Shown piece after piece: positions 44,363 to 49,733 of a DNA stretch of 49,733 nucleotides. Location: assembly GCA_016933295.1 (NCBI GenBank), contig JAFGBG010000191.1, positions 1-49,733 on the forward strand, written 5' to 3'. The notes beneath the pieces were generated by a model. That model saw only the letters and a list, made by a program, of their open reading frames with translations, ran no database searches and was not told the DNA's origin. Position 1 is the first letter of the stretch; every line of letters begins with the position of its first letter. The stretch comes from Sedimentisphaerales bacterium (GTDB lineage: Bacteria; Planctomycetota; Phycisphaerae; Sedimentisphaerales; Anaerobacaceae). Position numbers and translations under genes: made by a program.

Positions 44363-45697
44363 CTATTTTTCAGTTTTATCCAATCCTTCCACTGTCGCAT
44401 TTTCCAATATAAACTGTTTTCCATCTTCGGCTTCGATTTTCACATGATTAATCTTAACGTTTTTGGCGTTGCGAATAGTCAGACCGGTGGAAGCGGAGAT
44501 TTGTACGTTTTCGAGCACTACATCCGATATGAGACTTTCCGGCAGGCCGACGATAAAACCGGCGCTGCGCGGACTGGAGACTTTTAGGTTCGTAATCCGA
44601 ATATTGCGATAGACGGGTGTTTCAGGCGTGACGGGTTGAGCTTCGTTTTCCGCCGGGATTTTCGGATAATAACCGGAGATGCTGATAGGGACAGTCACAT
44701 TCTTCATTGTGATGTCACTATAGGTTATGTTTTCCACAAGGCCGCCTCTGCCTCGGTAGGATTTGATTCGGATTCCGTTGTCGGTATCTTCGAAGGTGCA
44801 TCGCTGTACGGTCAGCCCGTGCACGCCACCCACGGTTTCACTGCCTATGGAAATTCCATGACCATGTCGAATTACACAATCGCTTACTGTGATGTTCTCG
44901 CAGGCGAACTCACGCCCATCAACCTTGCGGCCGGATTTGATTGCCACGTTGTCGTCACCAACATCAATGTGGCACTTAGTAATCAAAACATTCCTGCACC
45001 TGCTTGGATCGATCGCATCTGTATTCGGGGCTTCTTCCGGAGCCATGAAGGTCACGCTTTCGATTACAACGTCTTCACAGTCCGTAGGTACCAGATGAAA
45101 TTTGGGCGAGTTCCGGATGGTGACGCCGCTGATTTTCACATTTTTGCAGCGGGTCAGAATAATCATGTTCGGTCGTGGCAGAGTGTAGCCCGATTTCTTG
45201 CGCCGCGCCTCTTCGGCCGGTCCCCACCAGACCTTGCCGCAGCCGTCGATAGTTCCTTTGCCGGTAATTGATATATCCGTAAGGTCTTTGCCGCCGATGA
45301 ACGGGACAAAATCACTGCCGCTTGTGGCGCTTAGCCAGTCACCGGGAGTTTTCATAAAATCCGCGTGATTGTCGGTTGCCTGCAATGTCGCACCTTCATC
45401 GAGCTGAAGGGTTGTCTTGTTTTGCAGGGTAATCGGTTTGCTCAAATATGTGCCGGATGGAAACCTGACGATACCGCCGCCTGATTTGCCGCATTCGTCG
45501 AGTGCCTTTTGAATAGCTTCTGTGTCAAGTGTTGTTCCATCACCTTTAGCGCCGTATTGGCGGACATCAAAGACCTTATCTTGTGTCTGAGCGGCGGCTG
45601 TTCCGATTAGCGATACAATGCTTAACAGAATCAAAATATAAAAACCAATCTGACGCCGATTAGTAATGCCCGGTTTGTTTATATAGCCTGTTATCAT
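44363..45697 (-). CDS. GH28 polygalacturonase-family enzyme, secreted
   Basis: A 444-residue protein with a signal peptide (cleavage near TAAAQ) and a strong AAGGAG site. The beta-helix begins FDVRQYGAKGDGTTLDTEAIQKAL. All GH28 motifs are canonical: EAPNTDAIDPS (NTD), VGDDNVAIKSG (DD), RHGHGISIGSE (GHG) and NGIRIKSYRG (RIK). Such enzymes hydrolyse homogalacturonan. This one keeps NTD, unlike the lipoprotein GH28 at 32654, so the pair may act on different pectin parts. It is monocistronic. A flavodoxin gene lies upstream on the same strand. Confidence 0.92.
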   Translation of the reverse strand: MITGYINKPGITNRRQIGFYILILLSIVSLIGTAAAQTQDKVFDVRQYGAKGDGTTLDTEAIQKALDECGKSGGGIVRFPSGTYLSKPITLQNKTTLQLDEGATLQATDNHADFMKTPGDWLSATSGSDFVPFIGGKDLTDISITGKGTIDGCGKVWWGPAEEARRKKSGYTLPRPNMIILTRCKNVKISGVTIRNSPKFHLVPTDCEDVVIESVTFMAPEEAPNTDAIDPSRCRNVLITKCHIDVGDDNVAIKSGRKVDGREFACENITVSDCVIRHGHGISIGSETVGGVHGLTVQRCTFEDTDNGIRIKSYRGRGGLVENITYSDITMKNVTVPISISGYYPKIPAENEAQPVTPETPVYRNIRITNLKVSSPRSAGFIVGLPESLISDVVLENVQISASTGLTIRNAKNVKINHVKIEAEDGKQFILENATVEGLDKTEK

Positions 45698-45741
45698 TCG
45701 ACATCTCCTTTGAAAATTGCCTCAATAAAATATTCGGCAGT

Positions 45742-46221
45742 TTATAATTTTTCTACTATTTGCTTTGCCCAGGCTGTGGCTCGTTCGAGTTCGCCTTCCT
45801 TGAGCGGACCTTTGGTATCATTGACACAAAAACCTTCGGGGGCGAGAATTATTTCCGCACCTTTTTTGCCGAGCTTCTTCGAAACAGGTTCGGCGGCATA
45901 GCCGAACGTCTTCATTAAAAAACGCAACGCACGCGGTTTGGCGTCATCTTCTGAAATGCGAGTATCGAAAGCCGCCGCCCTTACACCCCGCAGTCCGTCG
46001 GTGGGTATTCTTTTTAAAAAACCCTTGGTGCCCGGTGACGGGCTAAATGCGCGGGTAGGGGAGCCTACAACCAAAAGATTCAATCCTTTCAATTGCTCAG
46101 GCTTGACTTCATCTACTTTAAGAACTTTAACTTCCGTTGCTTTGCCGATAACATCACCAATCGCCTGCGCTATTTTTTCGGTATTGCCATAAAACGACTC
46201 ATAAATTACAAGTGCTTTCAT
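45742..46221 (-). CDS. Flavodoxin-family protein
   Basis: A 159-residue flavodoxin-like protein. The FMN phosphate loop is near the start (VIYESFYGNTEKIAQAI, residues 5-21), then LLVVGSPTRAFSPSPGTKGFL (second FMN loop, about 50-70) and a C-terminal helix. It is an electron carrier or FMN-dependent oxidase in the cytoplasm. GGAG site before the ATG. It lies between the GH28 and bacterioferritin-like genes, all on the minus strand but with separate gaps. Confidence 0.85.
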   Translation of the reverse strand: MKALVIYESFYGNTEKIAQAIGDVIGKATEVKVLKVDEVKPEQLKGLNLLVVGSPTRAFSPSPGTKGFLKRIPTDGLRGVRAAAFDTRISEDDAKPRALRFLMKTFGYAAEPVSKKLGKKGAEIILAPEGFCVNDTKGPLKEGELERATAWAKQIVEKL

Positions 46222-46445
46222 GTTTACTCCAATCAGTCACTATAGCGGTATATACAAATATAAAACACCAATATCTTATAATCTTCTATAGAGATATAGT
46301 TAAGATTTATTCTCCGTGCTCAAATCTTTCGATTCTGCTCGATACGGAAAAGAATAATCTATGCCTTGTCCGTCACCACGTGTCTTCGAGTTTATTGGCA
46401 TTTGACATCGAGCACCGTAATTCTGCATTCGATTGTTATAGTATC

Positions 46446-46988
46446 CTATCCGCCGGCGGTTTCGCGAATATAGAATCCCTGGTCTGCCAGACCGGTGGAA
46501 GATGGAGTGCCGGCGATTCTCGCCAGGTAGGTATCTCCCATTTTCTTAATATGTTCGGCGATGTTGTCGAAGTAGTTAAAATGGGATTGTTCCTCATAAA
46601 TGATTGTCTCGAAGAGTTTCATGCTGATGCTGTCACCGTTGTCGCGGCAAACCATCAGTAATTCGTTATAAACATTTATAGTGAGATCTTCCAGATTCGC
46701 ATCGAAAGGGAAAATCTTTTCAACTTTCTGCCCCTTTTGTGACTTTTCCAACGGTTCGGTTGTTGGCTCTCCGCCCAGCTCTTTAATGCGTTCGGCAAAC
46801 TGCTCGGCATGGCGCATCTCATCAATCGCAATCAGCTTCATATTCGCCGCCAGCTCACCGTAATCCATGTCATCCAGGCCGTAATGCTGATTCATATACT
46901 GCGCTATGGCCTGTAATTCCATTGCACGTGCTTTATTGAGGGCATCGATGACTTTTTTCTTTTTGTTTTCTCCTGTATTTTTCGCCAT
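46446..46988 (-). CDS. bfr: Bacterioferritin-like / Dps-like ferritin protein
   Basis: A 180-residue ferritin-superfamily protein. The four-helix bundle has the diiron ligand pattern: E in ARAMELQAIAQYMNQHY (about residue 23), DEMRHAEQFAERI (ExxH, about 55-61), E in NVYNELLMVC (about 107) and YEEQSHFNYF (ExxH, about 135-141). It lacks the heme Met of classical Bfr as far as I can judge. It would store iron or detoxify peroxide. The ATG has an AAGGAG site. It is the second ferritin-like gene in the window (the other is at 17901). Confidence 0.8.
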   Translation of the reverse strand: MAKNTGENKKKKVIDALNKARAMELQAIAQYMNQHYGLDDMDYGELAANMKLIAIDEMRHAEQFAERIKELGGEPTTEPLEKSQKGQKVEKIFPFDANLEDLTINVYNELLMVCRDNGDSISMKLFETIIYEEQSHFNYFDNIAEHIKKMGDTYLARIAGTPSSTGLADQGFYIRETAGG

Positions 46989-47262
46989 ATCTCTGCTCCT
47001 TATTTAGGTGTTATTTTATATATGTCTTTGCGCAGCATTATACTTTTCGCAGATAGGGTTGCAAGAGTTATTCCATATTGTTTATCCAGATGGTAATTTG
47101 GGAGTGAAAATTCTGTGGATTTTAACGGCGGTTTTCAATAATACATATTTTCCATGGCCGGACGGAACCTGACCTGTTTTCGTAATATATTTTACGTATT
47201 AACAAAAAACGACTTATAAATTACATGCGTTTTCTTGGTTATTACAACCAGTTATAAAAGAG

Positions 47263-47751
47263 TTACACCAGTTGTTTTTTTCTATTAATGTTCCGTTTAA
47301 TTTTATTTAATAATTCGGTGAGGTCACTTGCTTTCATACCAAATGTACTTGGTAAATATCGGATATTTTTGCATTGTATTCTTACAAGACCAAGATTAAT
47401 TTCTAAAGGTGGCGGTTCAGAAGTAAGCTTAATTCTTACTTTATATCGATCTATTCCTTCGCCCTTATAAAATTCGCAAATATCGTCCCAATAGAAACTC
47501 TTTTTGCGCCATGGTTCAGCTATAATGAGTTCTTCCGGCGTGATTACCAGCGATACTTTTGCTTTTACAAAGAGGGCATATGCAAAAAAGCCTAATAATA
47601 TTCCACCAAGGAGTGGAAGAATGGAACCAAATTCATATGTTACAAAAATACTGGGAATAGTACCAAGAGAAAAGAGAATTGCCGAAGACGTTATCAAAAG
47701 TATCTGTTTAAATTTAGGAACTCTAAATATTTTGGGAAAGTCATTATCCAT
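47263..47751 (-). CDS. Membrane protein with a PH-like C-terminal domain
   Basis: A 162-residue protein. Two membrane helices (about residues 16-36 and 42-62) are followed by VSLVITPEELIIAEPWRKKSFYWDDICEFY, the strand-turn-strand plus W-x-DI pattern of bacterial PH/YcxB-like domains. No ribosome site is obvious before ATG 47751. AT-rich relative to its neighbours. Role unknown. Confidence 0.6.
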   Translation of the reverse strand: MDNDFPKIFRVPKFKQILLITSSAILFSLGTIPSIFVTYEFGSILPLLGGILLGFFAYALFVKAKVSLVITPEELIIAEPWRKKSFYWDDICEFYKGEGIDRYKVRIKLTSEPPPLEINLGLVRIQCKNIRYLPSTFGMKASDLTELLNKIKRNINRKKQLV

Positions 47752-48042
47752 TCGGTTTTATGTTAAGCTATCATATTATTTTGTTGTTACTGGATAGCGT
47801 GATAATAATTTGTGTGTTATATTGTATATTCATAGTTTTTAAATCACAAATCTGCGCTGTGTCGCTTTCTTCCCCGCCATCCATTTCGGTAAAAAAGCTA
47901 TATTAAAACACGATTATGGTCGCCAACATGTTTATGCTACTTCAAATCTGCTGAATAAAATCCCAGTTGTGCCCGCTTGTTATTTTCATGTGTTAACATA
48001 CGACGGAAGCAGAAGAAAGTCAAAAGCAAAAGTAGATTAGCT

Positions 48043-48585
48043 TTATCGTTGTATAGGATTGGCGGCAAGGTAGTCGTTTATGTACCTGCTAACGTGAGTT
48101 TTTATATTTTTTCTTATCGAGGCTATTTTTTCTCTGCCGACATAGAGACCGCTGTCCCAGCATACTCCCTCGGCGTATATGTCATTTCTTTCCAGGATAG
48201 CGGCTTCGAAATGAACTAATCGAAATGAGTAAATATAAACATCTTTGAGTGAAGGTTCTTTGAAGATAACAAGATATAACGCCAGTCGCGGACGGCCCGG
48301 CGCGTATTCAAGCTGGTCTTTGGTTAAGAGCTTTATTTTCGATTCCTTCAACTTCTCTTCTATATCTTTTTGCAATTCTTCGGTTATAGATTGCTCTTCG
48401 GTTTTTTCCTTTGCAATAACATCGATATAAACTGAGACGCCGTTGGAGTCCTCTAATCGCCTGCGGAATTCTTGGAGGATTTTTGCTTTGTCTTCTTCCT
48501 GTGCGAGGGCAAACACCGCGGCAAAAATACTAAAAAAAATCGAAATTGCCGCTGCAACGTAAATCCGGCATCTTTTTGTTTTCAT
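48043..48585 (-). CDS. Exported hypothetical protein
   Basis: A 180-residue protein with a signal peptide (cleavage near ALAQ) and an excellent GAGGTGAT site before ATG 48585. The mature region is alpha/beta: VSVYIDVIAKEKTEEQSITEELQKDIEEKLKESKIKLL, then GRPRLALYLVIFKEPS and a C-terminal amphipathic helix. This resembles small lipoprotein-like proteins that sense or bind surface components, but I cannot name the family. It is the last protein gene before the rRNA locus. Confidence 0.65.
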   Translation of the reverse strand: MKTKRCRIYVAAAISIFFSIFAAVFALAQEEDKAKILQEFRRRLEDSNGVSVYIDVIAKEKTEEQSITEELQKDIEEKLKESKIKLLTKDQLEYAPGRPRLALYLVIFKEPSLKDVYIYSFRLVHFEAAILERNDIYAEGVCWDSGLYVGREKIASIRKNIKTHVSRYINDYLAANPIQR

Positions 48586-48851
48586 GAATCACCTCTTATT
48601 TAAGAACCTCTTTTTGTTGTCTTCCGACTATTCTATAAGTTAACTATTTTAATTCAACCGGCAGATTTGTAAATTAAGGAATTATCTCCTCTTAAGTGAT
48701 AAATTGCGGTCTATTTGCCATATTGCGTGGCCAGGTCCATCGCGGGCAAAAACAATGCAGACTTTTAGGTCGTAGGGGCTGAACAAAAAGGCCAAATCGC
48801 ACGTAAAAAGGTTGATAAGTGGGAAAAATTAAAATATTTTAAAAAATATTG

Positions 48852-48880
48852 TTGACGGTCTGCCGATATCAGTATAAATT
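48852..48880 (+). promoter_or_regulatory. Strong promoter of the tRNA-23S operon
   Basis: TTGACG at 48852-48857, 17-base spacer, TAAATT at 48875-48880. Transcription would begin near 48888. A TATAAA also overlaps the -10 at 48873-48878. Confidence 0.55.
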
Positions 48881-48887
48881 ATAGTTT

Positions 48888-49044
48888 TAGGTGTTGAAAA
48901 GTATATCAGACCAATAAGAAAGGATCTGGTTAGGATTTTGAACGAAATCTTAAGAATGCTGTTTTTTATAACCTAAACTGCCTGAAGGCAACTAAAATGT
49001 CCGTATCTTTTGGACCGCTGGCAGTTTGAAACAGCGGTTTTTTT
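48888..49044 (+). ncRNA. Structured leader RNA or small RNA
   Basis: Between promoter and terminator the transcript can form a chain of hairpins: AGGATTT/AAATCTT, TGCC/GGCA around TGAA, GTCC/GGAC, then the terminator stem. It could be a roughly 155-nt stable RNA or an attenuator of the rRNA operon. No known RNA family was recognised. Confidence 0.35.
49014..49044 (+). terminator. Intrinsic terminator-like hairpin in the rRNA leader
   Basis: Stem ACCGCTG (49014-49020) / CAGCGGT (49032-49038), 11-base loop, then a run of T up to 49044. It comes before the tRNA genes, so the operon must be read past it or use an internal start. Confidence 0.65.
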
Positions 49045-49046
49045 AT

Positions 49047-49058
49047 TGCTCTTTTTTA
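49047..49058 (+). promoter_or_regulatory. BoxA-like antitermination site
   Basis: TGCTCTTTTTTA resembles the rRNA boxA consensus (TGCTCTTTAACA) that loads NusB/NusE. It lies immediately after the terminator-like hairpin. Confidence 0.45.
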
Positions 49059-49169
49059 AGTTTATAGTTATAACCGACGAGCCCGTTGTCGATTTTAGAA
49101 CAGGAATCGACCTCGCCGTTTAGACAGGCAATAAAACGGCGGGGAAAATCGGGCACAAAAAATGATTTC

Positions 49170-49243
<74 letters not shown>

Positions 49244-49296
49244 TTGATAATCTGAGATTTGAGATTTCAAATTTAAGATTCCTGTAAAGCAGGCTC

Positions 49297-49369
49297 GGGG
49301 ACGTAGCTCAACTGGGAGAGCGCCGGCTTTGCAAGCCGGAGGTTGTCGGTTCGAGCCCGATCGTCTCCA
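49297..49369 (+). tRNA. tRNA-Ala (anticodon TGC)
   Basis: A 73-nt cloverleaf: acceptor GGGGACG / CGTCTCC, D-arm GCTC...GAGC, anticodon stem CCGGC-TTTGCAA-GCCGG with anticodon TGC, and T-arm with GTTCGAG. Discriminator A, CCA not encoded. It lies 53 bases after tRNA-Ile. Confidence 0.97.
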
Positions 49370-49670
49370 TTGAATTCGACCTGGTCGAATCCAATGCCAC
49401 GGCGAAACATATTTGTGAAGCCGGGCAATAAAACGGCAGATTTTTTTTGATTTTTTGAATAAATCGGCGGCTGACGCGTATATATAGCGGCAGAGGAATT
49501 TTTCGCCGGTTTGTTTTAAGAATATGCTATTTGACAAGTTAATATGCAGATGCGTGGGATTATACAATTATAATTCCGAGCGTGTTTTTCGCATCCCATG
49601 CGAAGAACATGTTAATATGAGCGCTCATAGACAGGCGATTTGTATAACCAGTTCAATCAAAGATTGATAT
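49370..49670. other. Spacer between tRNA-Ala and 23S rRNA
   Basis: No gene. It contains a near-palindrome starting in the tRNA end (CATTG, ATTCGACC / GGTCGAAT, CAATG, 49368-49396), a GCCG/CGGC mini-hairpin with T-run near 49422-49448, a stem GCGTGGGAT / ATCCCATGC (about 49552-49600), and CAATC/GATTG at about 49653-49667 just before the 23S start. These are probably processing signals. Confidence 0.5.
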
Positions 49671-49733
49671 GGTCAAGTTACTAAGGGTGTATGGGGGATG
49701 TCTAGGCGTCGAGAGGCGATGAAGGACGTGGCA
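49671..49733 (+). rRNA. rrl: 23S ribosomal RNA (5' end, partial)
   Basis: The first 63 bases of 23S rRNA. GGTCAAGTTACTAAGGG at the start and GAGGCGATGAAGGACGTGG at the window end match the universally conserved 5' region. The gene runs out of the window. Confidence 0.95.

Larger units (their letters stand above)
48586..49169. other. Upstream and leader region of the tRNA-23S operon, without a 16S gene
   Basis: No 16S rRNA gene or fragment of it is present, and neither is the GGATCACCTCC 3' end. The region holds the promoter at 48852, a structured leader, a terminator-like hairpin, a boxA-like site and two processing-type hairpins: TCGATT/AATCGA at 49089-49110 and CGCCGTTT/AAACGGCG at 49114-49141. 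Confidence 0.7.

Noticed and set aside
49520-49565. Second promoter before 23S rRNA (TTGACA near 49531)
   Set aside because: No -10 hexamer at 16-18 bases from it. The TATAAT-like bases are too far downstream.

Overview
The window looks like chromosome from a Planctomycetota bacterium of the Phycisphaerae (Sedimentisphaerales-like), probably an anaerobic, flagellated degrader of plant polysaccharides. This is inferred from gene content, not from a database search. The clues are a dockerin-type C-terminus with EF-hand-like repeats on a secreted protein, FG-GAP and Fn3-like secreted proteins, Tat-exported oxidoreductases, pectin-active enzymes, a flagellar sigma-28 with a FlgM-like anti-sigma factor, and a 23S rRNA gene preceded by tRNA-Ile and tRNA-Ala with no 16S gene in front.

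Layout. 1-3.3 kb is the end of a flagellar region: a membrane protein tail, FliA, two small proteins, two lipoproteins (one CsgG/FlgT-like), then a FlgM-like gene behind a sigma-28-type promoter. 3.2-4.7 kb is scarred DNA: a 79-bp copy of the flgM tail, dispersed REP-like repeats, a small lipoprotein gene and a frameshifted type IV pilin-like gene. 4.9-7.9 kb is an AT-rich pair of membrane proteins of unknown function. 7.9-9.2 kb has no gene but is packed with degenerate tandem repeats of 7-bp (some 8-bp) period. 9.2-24.5 kb holds a Tat nitroreductase, a double TerB protein, an S9 peptidase carrying a VHL-beta-like domain, an oligogalacturonate-lyase-like propeller, a polyferredoxin membrane protein, a ferritin-like protein, and a GH106-like plus DUF5695-like pair.

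24.6-30.4 kb is a seven-gene minus-strand zinc operon: His-rich membrane protein, Zur, HxH/CxxC membrane protein, porin, ZnuA-like binding protein and two ZnuB-like permeases. A 10-1-10 palindrome lies upstream and no ATPase gene is present. 30.6-36.2 kb holds ribF, an isoprenylcysteine-methyltransferase-like protein, a GH28 lipoprotein, a DHH phosphoesterase and a Tat aldo/keto reductase. 36.4-41.6 kb holds secreted proteins, including a seven-repeat propeller with a dockerin and an FG-GAP protein interrupted by one in-frame UGA with a SECIS-like hairpin just after it. That last gene is the best candidate for something undescribed: a selenocysteine-containing FG-GAP protein. 41.6-48.6 kb holds a nucleotidyltransferase-GHMP kinase fusion, small envelope proteins, a second GH28, flavodoxin, a bacterioferritin-like protein and hypotheticals.

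The window ends in an unusual rRNA locus: promoter, leader with a terminator-like hairpin, boxA-like site, tRNA-Ile(GAT), tRNA-Ala(TGC) and the first 63 nt of 23S rRNA. The pectin-related genes (PL22-like, two GH28, GH106-like, DUF5695-like) are spread over more than 30 kb rather than forming one operon, and no SusCD-like pair is present. The zinc genes form a self-contained import and regulation unit.
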